Origin: Miltoncostaea sp050250915
GTDB taxonomy: Bacteria > Actinomycetota > Thermoleophilia > Miltoncostaeales > Miltoncostaeaceae
DNA: 64,000 nucleotides
Reading direction: 5' to 3'
Assembly: GCA_050250915.1 (NCBI GenBank)
Contig: JBFWNT010000002.1
Coordinates: forward strand, 1-64,000
The notes beneath the pieces were generated by a model. That model saw only the letters and a list, made by a program, of their open reading frames with translations. It was not told where the DNA came from and searched no databases. Position numbers and translations under genes: made by a program. Of this stretch, positions 15,602 through 23,267 are shown one piece after another (within the stretch, counting starts at the first letter, position 1; every line of letters starts with the position of its first letter).

Positions 15602-15780
15602 CCCACGCGGATCCGCGGCGCCCGCTCGACGAGCAGATGCTGACGGACTGGGCGTCGGTGGGCCTCCGCAGGCTGGAGGCCCACCTCGCACGTCACGCCG
15701 CGTTCTGCGATTTTCTGCGTGAGCGCACCGCCGCGCCGGCCGAGCCCGAGGAGCCATGTCCCGGACCGAACCAGCGATGA
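15598..15780 (+). CDS. Small coupled protein, 60 aa
   Basis: A small soluble, mostly helical protein (LTDWASVGLRRLEAHLARHA), not recognised. Support comes from gene structure: its GTG overlaps the stop of the secreted protein as GTGA (15598-15601), and its stop overlaps an ATG of the sigma factor as ATGA (15777-15780). That 4-nt overlap at both ends is the style of the operons throughout this window. A cofactor or adaptor of the sigma factor is possible, but this is only inference. Confidence 0.6.
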   Translation: MTHADPRRPLDEQMLTDWASVGLRRLEAHLARHAAFCDFLRERTAAPAEPEEPCPGPNQR

Positions 15781-17249
15781 GCCCCGCCGACCTCACCGAC
15801 GAGCAGCTCGGGCGGGCGGCCCTCGCGGGCGACCGCGAGGCCTTCGCGGAGCTCTTCGGCCGCCACGAGCGCGGCCTCTACAACGTCGCCTTCCGCCTGA
15901 CCGGCGACCGCGAGGACGCCGCCGACATCACGCAGGAGGCCTTCCTGCGCGTGTTCGCGCGGATCGGCGACCTCGCCGGCCGCGAGGTGAACCTGCCGGC
16001 GTACCTCCACCGCACCGCCCGCAACCTCGTCTACGACCGGAGCGCCCGCCGTGCGCGGGAGACGCCCGTCGACGAGCTGGTGGGCGCGGCCGGCGCCGAC
16101 GAGTCGATGGACGCCGACCCGCAGCTCACCGCCGTGGTCGGCGCGCAGGGCGACGAGGTGCGGGCCGCGAACGCGCGCCTGCCGGAGCGGCACCGCCTGG
16201 TCCTGGCGCTCCGCGAGCTCGAGGACATGAGCTACGGGGACATCGGCCGGGTGCTCGACGTCACCCCCGGCGCCGTCGCCCAGCTGCTCGCACGCGCCCG
16301 CATGGCGCTGCGTCGCGAGCTGCGCCTCGAGCAGGTCGACGCCGGCGCCCTCGACCCCGCGTGCCGCGCGCGCCTGGGCGACATCGGCGCCCTCATCGAC
16401 GGCGAGCTCGACCCCGACCGCGCCCAGGTGCTGACCGCCCACATGGCGACGTGCGCCGCGTGCCAGTCGTCGCGCGCCGCGTTCGAGGACGCCCGCGTGA
16501 CCTACCGCGCGTGGCTGCCGCTGCCGGTCCTGCTGGGCCTCGGCGCCGAGACCGCCCGCGCCGCGGAGGCGCGCGGCCTGGTGCGCTTCCGCGACGGCGA
16601 CGGCCGGGAGGCCGGCGCCCTCGGCCGTGGCGCCGCGGGCGGCGGGCTGCTGGCCGGGCGGCGGAGGGTCGCCGCCGCCGCGGTCGCGCTGCTGCTGATC
16701 GTGGGGGTCTCCACCGTGGTGGGCGTGCGCTCCACCGGCGGTGACCCCGCCCCGTCCTCCCCGGTGCCGGAGGCCGACGCCGAGCCGGCGCCGACGGCGT
16801 CCACCGGGGCCGCCGCCGGCACCGCGCCGGCCGCGACGACCGCCCCCGGCGCCGCGACGGCCGCCGGGTCCGCCGGCGTGATCCCCGCCGCACCCGGCGC
16901 GACCGCCGCGGCCGCCACGGTCGCGCTGCCCGCCCGGCCCGACCGCCCGGCCACCACCGCCCGCCCGCGGACGACCCGCCGCACGCCCACGGTCACGCAG
17001 GCCGGCGAGCCCGTGGCGCCGCCCGGCCCCGGCACCACCACCGCCGCCGAGCCGCCCCCGCCGGTCACCACCGACACGCCCCCGGTGGTGACCGACCCGC
17101 CGCGCGAGCCGCCCCCCTGCACCCCCGGCGCCGCGTGCGACCCCAACGACCCCGGCACCACCACGGGCCGCGTGCCCGTCCCGCCGGTCACCACCTCGCG
17201 CGTGCCGCCCGTCCTCACCATCCGCGACCCCACCCACACCGTCCGCTGA
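15777..17249 (+). CDS. ECF sigma factor fused to a membrane anti-sigma-like domain
   Basis: A 490-aa one-chain regulator. Residues 1 to about 170 are an ECF sigma factor: region 2 with DREDAADITQEAFLRVFARI and region 4 with LPERHRLVLALRELEDMSYG and GAVAQLLARARMALRRELRL. Next, about residues 185-235, is a zinc-finger anti-sigma motif (zf-HC2) with H-x3-C-x2-C in HMATCAAC. A membrane helix follows (AAAAVALLLIVGVSTVV, about residues 298-318), and the last 170 residues are a Pro/Thr-rich extracytoplasmic tail ending in TTSRVPPVLT-type repeats. Sigma factors with such extensions are known in actinobacteria (ECF52/53-like groups). The ATG at 15777 is preferred over 15756 because it couples to the 60-aa gene. 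A membrane-held sigma factor released by an outside signal is the inference. Confidence 0.88.
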   Translation: MSPADLTDEQLGRAALAGDREAFAELFGRHERGLYNVAFRLTGDREDAADITQEAFLRVFARIGDLAGREVNLPAYLHRTARNLVYDRSARRARETPVDELVGAAGADESMDADPQLTAVVGAQGDEVRAANARLPERHRLVLALRELEDMSYGDIGRVLDVTPGAVAQLLARARMALRRELRLEQVDAGALDPACRARLGDIGALIDGELDPDRAQVLTAHMATCAACQSSRAAFEDARVTYRAWLPLPVLLGLGAETARAAEARGLVRFRDGDGREAGALGRGAAGGGLLAGRRRVAAAAVALLLIVGVSTVVGVRSTGGDPAPSSPVPEADAEPAPTASTGAAAGTAPAATTAPGAATAAGSAGVIPAAPGATAAAATVALPARPDRPATTARPRTTRRTPTVTQAGEPVAPPGPGTTTAAEPPPPVTTDTPPVVTDPPREPPPCTPGAACDPNDPGTTTGRVPVPPVTTSRVPPVLTIRDPTHTVR

Positions 17250-17250
17250 C

Positions 17251-17673
17251 GTGTGGGTGCAGCGGACGTTCGCGCTGCGGCCCCGGCCGCGGGGCATCCA
17301 CCTGGTCACGCGGGAGGTGGTGGAGGCGATGCCCGAGCTCGCCGGCATGCGGGTGGGCCTGGCGCACCTGTTCATCCGGCACACGTCCGCGTCGCTCGCG
17401 CTGAACGAGAACGCCAGCCCGGACGTGCGCGCCGACCTCGACGAGTGGCTCGCCCGCGCCGTGCCCGACGACACCCGCTGGTTCCGTCACACGCTGGAGG
17501 GGCCGGACGACATGCCCGCCCACGTGAAGGCGGTGCTGGTGGGCCCGTCCCTGACGATGCCGGTCGCGCGGGGCCGCCTGGACCTGGGCACGTGGCAGGG
17601 CGTGTACCTGCTGGAGCACCGCGAGCACGGTGGGCCGCGGTCGGTGACCGCGACCCTCCACGGCGAGGAGTAG
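17251..17673 (+). CDS. YjbQ/UPF0047 family protein
   Basis: A 140-aa protein of the YjbQ family, compact beta proteins with a conserved metal or substrate pocket; weak thiamine-phosphate-synthase activity has been reported for members. Diagnostic blocks are LAHLFIRHTSASLALNENA (the family's HTTASL motif), DVRADLDEWLARAVPDD, DDMPAHVKAVLVGPSLTMPV and WQGVYLLEHREHGGPR. Essentially the whole family length is covered. It begins with GTG one base after the sigma gene's stop, so it is co-transcribed. A hairpin follows its stop. Confidence 0.9.
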   Translation: MWVQRTFALRPRPRGIHLVTREVVEAMPELAGMRVGLAHLFIRHTSASLALNENASPDVRADLDEWLARAVPDDTRWFRHTLEGPDDMPAHVKAVLVGPSLTMPVARGRLDLGTWQGVYLLEHREHGGPRSVTATLHGEE

Positions 17674-17690
17674 CCCCGCACGCCGCGGGG
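17674..17690 (+). terminator. Hairpin after YjbQ gene
   Basis: CCCCGC and GCGGGG pair around a 5-nt loop, directly after the TAG stop. No U-tract follows and the aldo/keto reductase gene starts 12 nt later, so termination is uncertain. Confidence 0.3.
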
Positions 17691-17702
17691 TACGTCCCCG
17701 GC

Positions 17703-18734
17703 GTGTCCGGCGCGCTCACCACCCGCCGCCTGGGCCGGGCGGGCCCCGAGATCACCAGCGTCGGGTTCGGCGCGTGGGCGATCGGCGGGGGCGACTGGGC
17801 CTACGGCTGGGGCCCCCAGGACGACGCCGACTCGGTCGCCGCGATCCGCCGCGCCCTGGCGCACGGCGTCAACTGGATCGACACGGCGGCCGTCTACGGG
17901 CTCGGCCACTCCGAGGAGGTGGTGGCCCGGGCGCTGACCGGGATGTCGGAGCGGCCCTACGTCTTCACCAAGTGCGGCATGGTGTGGCAGGACCAGCCCG
18001 ACGGGGTGCCGCGGCCCAACCTGCGCCCCGAGGAGATCCGCCGCGAGTGCGACGACTCCCTGCGCCGGCTCGGCGTCGAGCGGATCGACCTGCTCCAGTT
18101 CCACTGGCCGGACGGCCGCACCGGCACGCCGGTAGAGGAGTCGTGGGGTGCGATGGCCGACCTGGTGGAGCAGGGGAAGGTGCGCTGGGCGGGCGTCTCC
18201 AACTTCACGGTGGAGTTGCTGGAGCGGTGCGAGCCGATCCGCCACGTCGACAGCCTCCAGCCGCCGTTCAACGCGATCCAGCGGGAGGCCGGTGGCGACC
18301 TGCTGGCGTGGTGCCGCGACCACGGCACCGGGTTCATCGCCTACAGCCCGATGATGTCGGGGCTGCTCACCGACGGCTTCGGCCGCGACCGGGTGGAGCG
18401 GATGGCCGACGACGACTGGCGCCGCGGCTTCACCCACGTGTTCGGCGAGCCGGCCCTCACCCGCAACCTGGAGCTGCGCGACGCGCTCCGGCCGGTCGCC
18501 GAGCGGCACGGCACGAGCGTCGCCGCCGTCGCGGTGGCGTGGACGCTGGCGTGGCCGGGCGTGAGCGGGGCGATCGTCGGCGGCCGATCGCCGGACCAGG
18601 TGGACGGGTGGATCGACGGCGGCCGCTTCGCCCTGACGGAGGGGGATCTGGAGGAGATCGCCGCGGCGATCGAGGCGACGGGGGCCGGGGAGGGCCCGGT
18701 GCTCCCGGGTTCGGGGGCCTCGGCCCGTGGGTAG
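17703..18734 (+). CDS. Aldo/keto reductase
   Basis: NADPH-dependent reductase of 343 aa with the aldo/keto reductase TIM barrel. The catalytic tetrad can be read: Asp and Tyr in DTAAVYGLGHSEEVV, Lys in VFTKCGMVW, and His in LLQFHWPD. Cofactor-binding blocks VSNFTVELLE, IAYSPMMSGLLT and GAIVGGRSPDQV are in place. It resembles the AKR group that includes YhdN and IolS-type enzymes. The GTG at 17703 is chosen because the typical LTTRRLGRAGPEITSVGFG start follows it. The frame is open further upstream, but that part overlaps YjbQ. The substrate is unknown. Confidence 0.9.
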   Translation: MSGALTTRRLGRAGPEITSVGFGAWAIGGGDWAYGWGPQDDADSVAAIRRALAHGVNWIDTAAVYGLGHSEEVVARALTGMSERPYVFTKCGMVWQDQPDGVPRPNLRPEEIRRECDDSLRRLGVERIDLLQFHWPDGRTGTPVEESWGAMADLVEQGKVRWAGVSNFTVELLERCEPIRHVDSLQPPFNAIQREAGGDLLAWCRDHGTGFIAYSPMMSGLLTDGFGRDRVERMADDDWRRGFTHVFGEPALTRNLELRDALRPVAERHGTSVAAVAVAWTLAWPGVSGAIVGGRSPDQVDGWIDGGRFALTEGDLEEIAAAIEATGAGEGPVLPGSGASARG

Positions 18735-18956
18735 CGGCGCGTTCGGGGTGGGCCGGATCCTGCAACTCACGCCTGCTGGGGCACCTGGAGGTCGCGTCCG
18801 ACCTCGGGGCCGCCACCGCCTGATCGGGGAGGCGCGTCGGGCGAGGCGCTCGCGCGACGCTCGGGGTGGATGAACGGCGCGCGCGCCTCGCCCATCCCTC
18901 AGTACCCCCTCCCGGGAAAATCACGCCTCTCCGATGCGATCTGTGATGATCGGGGC
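18735..18956. other. Hairpin-rich noncoding stretch
   Basis: No gene seen. It holds three inverted repeats: GAGGTCG/CGACCTC with a 4-nt loop (18788-18805); GCGTCG-G-GCGAG paired with CTCGC-G-CGACGC around GCG (18834-18860, 11 pairs with one G-G mismatch); and the palindrome GGCGCGCGCGCC (18876-18887). They may terminate the aldo/keto reductase transcript or belong to a small RNA. Confidence 0.45.
18834..18860. terminator. Strong hairpin downstream of aldo/keto reductase
   Basis: Eleven base pairs with a single G-G mismatch and a 3-nt loop, 100 nt after the reductase stop. The shape fits a factor-independent terminator, but there is no T-run. Confidence 0.4.
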
Positions 18957-19082
18957 ATGGACGATCCGGTCCCCGCACGCCGCCGCGACCCCGCCTGGCG
19001 CTGGTACGCCGTCGCCCTGGCCGTCCTGGTGCTGGTGCTGGTGCTGGAGCTGACCGGGGTGTTCGACCGGCTGGCGCCCTAG
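18957..19082 (+). CDS. Small membrane protein, 41 aa
   Basis: A very short protein with a basic N-terminus (PARRRDPAWRW), one membrane helix made almost wholly of Val and Leu (YAVALAVLVLVLVLELTGVF), and a short tail, so the N-terminus should face the cytosol. Not recognised. It stands alone between noncoding DNA and a convergent gene 14 nt away. Coding status rests on the clean single-helix topology and on the ATG. Confidence 0.5.
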   Translation: MDDPVPARRRDPAWRWYAVALAVLVLVLVLELTGVFDRLAP

Positions 19083-19096
19083 GCGGGCCGCCCTCG

Positions 19097-19348
19097 TCAG
19101 GCGGAGAGCGTCGCCCGGCAGCGGCCGCAGAGCGCGTTGACGCGAGCCGGCTCGCCGCACACGTCGCAGGGGCCCGACGGCCCCCGCGCGTCGCTCGGCT
19201 CCAGTGCCCCCCGGTCGATCTCGGCCATCACCTGGGACAGGGACACGCCGCAGGCGGCGGCGACCTCGTCAGGCCGGGCCGGCCCGTTGGCGACGAGGTA
19301 GTCGCGCATCCGATCCCGCGGGGTCGCGGGCGGCGAGGGGTGGGGCAT
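19097..19348 (-). CDS. Small HTH plus zinc-ribbon protein, 83 aa
   Basis: A compact protein with a likely helix-turn-helix (RPDEVAAACGVSLSQVMAEI) followed by a C-terminal zinc-binding pair, CDVC and CGRC, separated by 12 residues. This suggests a small DNA- or RNA-binding regulator. The first ATG (19346-19348) has weak support; an internal ATG at 19309 (MRDYLVANG) is an alternative. It is divergent from the AcuC-like gene with 58 bp between starts. Confidence 0.65.
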   Translation of the reverse strand: MPHPSPPATPRDRMRDYLVANGPARPDEVAAACGVSLSQVMAEIDRGALEPSDARGPSGPCDVCGEPARVNALCGRCRATLSA

Positions 19349-19393
19349 CCCTCACCATCGGCGGGCGCGGGCCGCGGGTCGACCGTCCGCGCG

Positions 19394-19399
19394 TAGGCT
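19394..19399 (+). promoter_or_regulatory. -10 hexamer of the AcuC-like gene (leaderless type)
   Basis: TAGGCT ends 7 nt before the GTG start, with no Shine-Dalgarno in between. Confidence 0.5.
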
Positions 19400-19406
19400 C
19401 TCGGCC

Positions 19407-20585
19407 GTGGCCGACGTCCCCCGCCTGCTCGTGGTGCACAGCGACGACATGGGGATGCGCTTCGGCGGCGACCATCCCACCGACGTCCGCCGCCACCGCC
19501 TGGCGGTGGCCCTGATGCGCGAGGCCGGGATGCTCGACGCGCCCGGGGTGGTGCTGGAGCCGGCGCCGGGGCCGCTGTCCGACGCGTCGCTGGAGCGGGT
19601 GTTCGCCCCGGCGTTCGTGCGGGCGGTGCACCGGTACAGCGACCAGCCGGTGCTGGCGGCGGCGCCGGAGGCGGCGCAGTGGGGGATCGGCGGCGACAAC
19701 AACGCGTACGAGGGGATGCACGACGACTCGGCGCGAGCCTGCGCCGCGTGCGACGCCGCGGGGTCGGCGGTGGGGGAGGGCCGGGCGCGCGCGGCGCTCG
19801 TGCCGGCGGGCGGCGCCCACCACGGGCTGGCGAACCGGGCGTGGGGCTTCGGCATCTACAACGAGACGGCGATCGCGATCCGGGCGCTCCGGGACGCCGG
19901 CGCCGCGCGGGTGGCCTACATCGACCTGGACGTCCACCACGGCAACGGCACCCAGTGGATCCACTACGACGACCCGTCGGTGCTGACCGTCTCCGTCCAC
20001 GAGAGCGGCCGGCACCTGTTCCCGGGGTCGGGGTTCGCGGCGGAGACGGGCGGCGCGGAGGCGCCGGGGTCGGCGGCCAACGTGGCGCTGCCCCCCTTCG
20101 CGGGCGACGACGCCTACCGCGCGGCGATGGACCGGGTGGTGCTGCCGGTGGTGCGGGCGTGGCGGCCGGACGCGATCGTGGCCCAGTGCGGGGTCGACCA
20201 CCACCACGCCGACCCCCTCAGCCACATCCTCACCACGATGCCGCTGTACCCGGAGCTGTGGGACCGTCTCGCGGGCCTCGCCGACGACGTGTGCGACGGA
20301 CGGCTGGTGGCGCTCGGCGGGGGCGGCTACGAGCCGTGCACGGCGCCCCCGCGGGCGTGGGCGCTGCTGGCGGCGCGGATGGCGGGGGCGGAGGTGACCG
20401 ACCCGGTGCCGGAGTCGTGGCGCCGGATCGCCCTGGACGCCGGCTGCCCCGAGCCCGCCCACGGCTGGACCGAGGACCGCGGCCCCGCCCCCGACCGGGA
20501 CCGCGACGCGCGCGCCGCCGCCGAGGCCGACGCCGCCATCGCCCAGTCCGTCACCGCCCTCTCCCGCTTCTTCCCCCTGGGCTGA
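19407..20585 (+). CDS. Histone deacetylase family protein (AcuC-like)
   Basis: Zinc-dependent deacetylase of the arginase/HDAC fold, 392 aa, probably removing acetyl groups from lysines of metabolic enzymes such as acetyl-CoA synthetase (known for AcuC). Motifs: the charge-relay histidines in GGAHHGLANRAWGFGIYNE, the zinc ligands D and H in YIDLDVHHGNGTQWI and the third zinc Asp in CGVDHHHADPLSH, and the transition-state Tyr in GGGGYEP. The N-terminal HPTDVRRHRLAVALM block is also typical. The start is GTG with a leaderless-type promoter. It stands alone in its transcription unit, with its stop abutting the stop of the next, convergent gene. Confidence 0.9.
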   Translation: MADVPRLLVVHSDDMGMRFGGDHPTDVRRHRLAVALMREAGMLDAPGVVLEPAPGPLSDASLERVFAPAFVRAVHRYSDQPVLAAAPEAAQWGIGGDNNAYEGMHDDSARACAACDAAGSAVGEGRARAALVPAGGAHHGLANRAWGFGIYNETAIAIRALRDAGAARVAYIDLDVHHGNGTQWIHYDDPSVLTVSVHESGRHLFPGSGFAAETGGAEAPGSAANVALPPFAGDDAYRAAMDRVVLPVVRAWRPDAIVAQCGVDHHHADPLSHILTTMPLYPELWDRLAGLADDVCDGRLVALGGGGYEPCTAPPRAWALLAARMAGAEVTDPVPESWRRIALDAGCPEPAHGWTEDRGPAPDRDRDARAAAEADAAIAQSVTALSRFFPLG

Positions 20586-21083
20586 TCAGGCCGCCGTCGC
20601 CGCGGGCCCGGCACGCCACCGCGCCTCCCCGAACCAGCGGTACATGGTGGTGCGGGACGGGGGCCGGGCCTCGCCTCGGGATGCCCTGACCCGGAGCCGT
20701 TCGATCACCTGGCGGAGCGACAGACCCCGCGCCCACTGGTCCTCAGCATCCCGCCGGAGCTCGGGCCAGGAATACGACCCGGGCCGAGGCCGCGGCGCCG
20801 GCTCCCGATCCTGCCGGAGGAGCCGCTCGCGATGAACCTTCAGCGCCCGTTCCCGTCGGGAGGTGAGGCAGCCGGCAGCAGCCCACACGTACCGGAGCGA
20901 CACCCAGAAGTCCCGCCCGGCACGGGACCGCTGGAACGTCTCCGAGCGGTGCGCGGCGCAGAGCCACACCGACACCCCACCGGGAAGGACGAGCTGCGCA
21001 CGCTCACCCTCCCCACGGCCCATGCAGATCGCACACGGCGGCCGGGACCCCAGCCGCTCCCCCTTGTACAAGCTCTTCGTCAT
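20586..21083 (-). CDS. Zinc-finger protein with C-terminal helix-turn-helix, 165 aa
   Basis: Not recognised as a named family. The N-terminal third carries CAIC and CAAH about 27 residues apart (RPPCAICMGRGEGERAQL and VSVWLCAAHRSE), a likely zinc site. The C-terminus looks like a helix-turn-helix region (GLSLRQVIERLRVRAS and SRTTMYRWFGEARWR). The middle is basic, so nucleic-acid binding is probable. The ATG at 21083 is chosen over upstream in-frame starts because the zinc domain begins right after it and the extra upstream part is low-complexity. A perfect inverted repeat 100 bp upstream could be its operator. Confidence 0.65.
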   Translation of the reverse strand: MTKSLYKGERLGSRPPCAICMGRGEGERAQLVLPGGVSVWLCAAHRSETFQRSRAGRDFWVSLRYVWAAAGCLTSRRERALKVHRERLLRQDREPAPRPRPGSYSWPELRRDAEDQWARGLSLRQVIERLRVRASRGEARPPSRTTMYRWFGEARWRAGPAATAA

Positions 21084-21274
21084 GACCCCAGGGTCTCGCC
21101 GCCCCCTGCCCCGGATCACCACCCAACCGCCACAGCTCTGCACCGTCCGGGTGCCGATCCATGTCACGAATGGGACCCTGGAAAAGTCCCAAGTGGGACA
21201 CGGGAACGACGGCGCCGCCCTCTCGGGGGGCGGACCGGCTTGGCTCCCCCCGGGGGGTTTCGGCCAGAACCCCG
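21084..21274. promoter_or_regulatory. Intergenic region between two minus-strand genes
   Basis: This 191-bp stretch lies between the end of the AlkZ-like gene and the start of the zinc-finger gene. It carries the inverted repeat GTCCCA-AG-TGGGAC at 21186-21199 and a G+C-rich stretch (CTCGGGGGGCGGA) that could help terminate the AlkZ-like transcript. No tRNA or other RNA gene was seen. Confidence 0.4.
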
Positions 21275-22309
21275 TCAATGAGGGGGTTCGACGGTCATGC
21301 GTGTCTCCAGGCCGAGGAAGCGGCCGAGGTCGGCGACCTCGTTGCGGAGGCCGCGGACCGTCCCGCGGGGGAGGTGGTCCGCGAAGGGCCGCAGGACCAC
21401 CTCCTCGCGCTCACGCCGCCAGGTGCCGACGACGCGGCCTCCGGCGACGACCGTCGGGAGGATCCAGGTGCCGGCGGTGAGATGACGGGCATCGGCGCGG
21501 CGTACGAGTGGGGTCCGATCGCGGTGGCCCAGGAGGACGCCGTCGAAGGCCGGCAGCAGGCGCGGCGGCGGGGGCCCCTCGTCGGGCGGGGACGGGGACG
21601 GCGGCCCGGCCAGCTCCCACGCCCGCCGGGCGTCGCCCGCAGCCATACCGCTCCAGTACCGCAGGTCGGCGGCGTCGGACGGCCCGTACGCCGCGCGGAA
21701 GCGCCGCGCCAGCTCGGCCAGGGCCGCGTCGCGCTCCGGCGGCGCCTCCGGGGCGACCCAGTCGTCCAGGAGGACGTAGGTCGGCTCGTCGGCCGAGCGG
21801 TCGGGGCCCCGGCAGGTGAGCCCCGAGGCCGAGGTCAGGAGCACCGCATGCGCGGGCGCCTGCCCGGACGCGTCGATCGCGACGCCCCGCGCGGCGAGGG
21901 CCGCCACCAGCTCCGCCCGGCTCAGCGACCCGCCGGCCAGGGCCCGCGGCGTCTCGGCCAGGATCCGCGCGCACACGCCGGGGGTGAGCCCCAGCTCCGC
22001 CCGCCGGCGCGCGTAACGCCGCACCACCCCCGGGCCGAGCAGCCCGACGATCCAGCGGACGTCCTCCGCGGCCAGCATGTGGAGCGTCCCGCGCATCGCC
22101 CACGTCCGCACCACCGAGCGCTCCTCGTCGCAGGCGCGCACCACGTCCGCCAGCACCAGCCCGTCGCTCCGCGCCCGCACCCCCAGCCGCGAGGAGCGGG
22201 TGTCCTGCGCCTGGATCGCCAGGGCTGTGCGGACCGCGCCGTGGGCGTCCCGGGCGCGCGCCTCGCCGAGGCCCTGCGCGCGCAGCCGGGCGGCGCCCTC
22301 CGGGCTCAC
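21275..22309 (-). CDS. Winged-helix protein of the HTH_42/AlkZ (YcaQ) DNA-glycosylase family
   Basis: A 344-aa protein of the HTH_42 superfamily, in which AlkZ and YcaQ remove alkylated or cross-linked bases from DNA. Typical features are an early block with IQAQDTRSSRLGVRAR, RTWAMRGTLHMLAAEDVRWI, LLPAFDGVLLGHRDRTPLV (family FDxxLLGxxDR) and the C-terminal TWILPTVVAGGRVVGTWRRE beta block. The AlkZ catalytic QxQ signature may be represented by IQAQD. The GTG start overlaps the stop of the ligase gene (GTGA), so it is co-expressed with a DNA ligase, supporting a repair role. Substrate is inferred. Confidence 0.85.
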   Translation of the reverse strand: MSPEGAARLRAQGLGEARARDAHGAVRTALAIQAQDTRSSRLGVRARSDGLVLADVVRACDEERSVVRTWAMRGTLHMLAAEDVRWIVGLLGPGVVRRYARRRAELGLTPGVCARILAETPRALAGGSLSRAELVAALAARGVAIDASGQAPAHAVLLTSASGLTCRGPDRSADEPTYVLLDDWVAPEAPPERDAALAELARRFRAAYGPSDAADLRYWSGMAAGDARRAWELAGPPSPSPPDEGPPPPRLLPAFDGVLLGHRDRTPLVRRADARHLTAGTWILPTVVAGGRVVGTWRREREEVVLRPFADHLPRGTVRGLRNEVADLGRFLGLETRMTVEPPH

Positions 22310-23244
22310 CCCCCGAAGTCGAGCTGGTCGACCGTGCACGACCGCGCGTCGCGGTCGTCGCGCCAGCGCAGCCACCGCGCGCCGTGGCGGATGCGCCCGT
22401 CGCTCGCGTGGTCGTAGCTCACCTCGGCCACCAGCTCGGGCCGCATCTCCCGCCACTCCAGGTCGCGGTCGCCGTCCCAGCGGCTCGCCTCGCCGCTGCC
22501 GCGCCCGCCCGTCTCATAGGGGGCCAGCTCGTCGCGGAGGGTCACCTTCCGCGCGCGGGGGAACCCGGCGCAGTGCCCCACCGGCCTGAGCTGGTCGCCG
22601 TCGTAGAGGCCGAGGATGAGCGACCCGACCGTGCCCTCCGCCTTCCCGGGGCGCCAGCCCATGACCACGCAGTCGAGGGTCCGCAGCCGCTTGATCTTCA
22701 CCATGCCGAGCCGCTTGCCCGGCGCGTAGGGCGCGTCGACCCGCTTCGCGATCACGCCCTCGGCGGTGCGCAGCCACTCCTGCGCCCGCGCCGGGTCGGC
22801 GGTGGTCTCGACCGCGTCGATGCCCTCCATCGCCTCCAGGCGGGCCCGCCGCTCCGACCACGGCAGCGCCATCAGGTCCTCGCCGTCCTGCTCCAGCAGG
22901 TCGAAGGCCGCGAACACGGCGGGTATCTCCTCGGCCAGCATCGCGATCCGCGACGCCGCCGGGTGGATCCGCTGCTGCAGCAGGCCGAACTCCTCGCCGC
23001 CGTCGGCGCCCGCGATCAGGATCTCCCCGTCCAGGACGTAGCGCCCCGGCGGGAACGCCAGCTCCGGGAAGTAGCGGTCGAGGGGCTTGCCGGCGCGCGA
23101 CCACACCTCCAGCGCGTCGCCATCCCTGCGGACGATCGCGCGGAAGCCGTCGAGCTTGCGCTCGTACGCCCAGCCCTCGCCCTCCGGCAGCTCCTTCGCC
23201 GACTTGGCCAGCTGCGGGGGGATGGGGGTCCCGGCCGGGCTCAC
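22306..23244 (-). CDS. ATP-dependent DNA ligase
   Basis: Seals nicks in DNA using ATP. The protein is 312 aa, a minimal ligase (adenylation plus OB domain) like the ligase part of LigD and the LigC enzymes of actinobacteria. Motif I, with the AMP-accepting lysine K30, is YERKLDGFRAI; motif III appears as VFAAFDLLEQDGEDLM, motif IV as EGVIAKRVDAPYAPGKRLGM and motif V as IKRLRTLDCVVMGW. No polymerase or nuclease domain is attached. It starts at GTG with a leaderless-type hexamer 6 nt upstream and heads an operon with the AlkZ-like gene. Involvement in end joining or base repair is inference. Confidence 0.9.
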   Translation of the reverse strand: MSPAGTPIPPQLAKSAKELPEGEGWAYERKLDGFRAIVRRDGDALEVWSRAGKPLDRYFPELAFPPGRYVLDGEILIAGADGGEEFGLLQQRIHPAASRIAMLAEEIPAVFAAFDLLEQDGEDLMALPWSERRARLEAMEGIDAVETTADPARAQEWLRTAEGVIAKRVDAPYAPGKRLGMVKIKRLRTLDCVVMGWRPGKAEGTVGSLILGLYDGDQLRPVGHCAGFPRARKVTLRDELAPYETGGRGSGEASRWDGDRDLEWREMRPELVAEVSYDHASDGRIRHGARWLRWRDDRDARSCTVDQLDFGG

Positions 23245-23250
23245 CCGCCG

Positions 23251-23256
23251 AGCCTA
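23251..23256 (-). promoter_or_regulatory. -10 hexamer of the DNA ligase gene (leaderless type)
   Basis: On the minus strand TAGGCT is followed by 6 nt and then the GTG start. Confidence 0.5.
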
Positions 23257-23267
23257 CCCCTCGGGCG

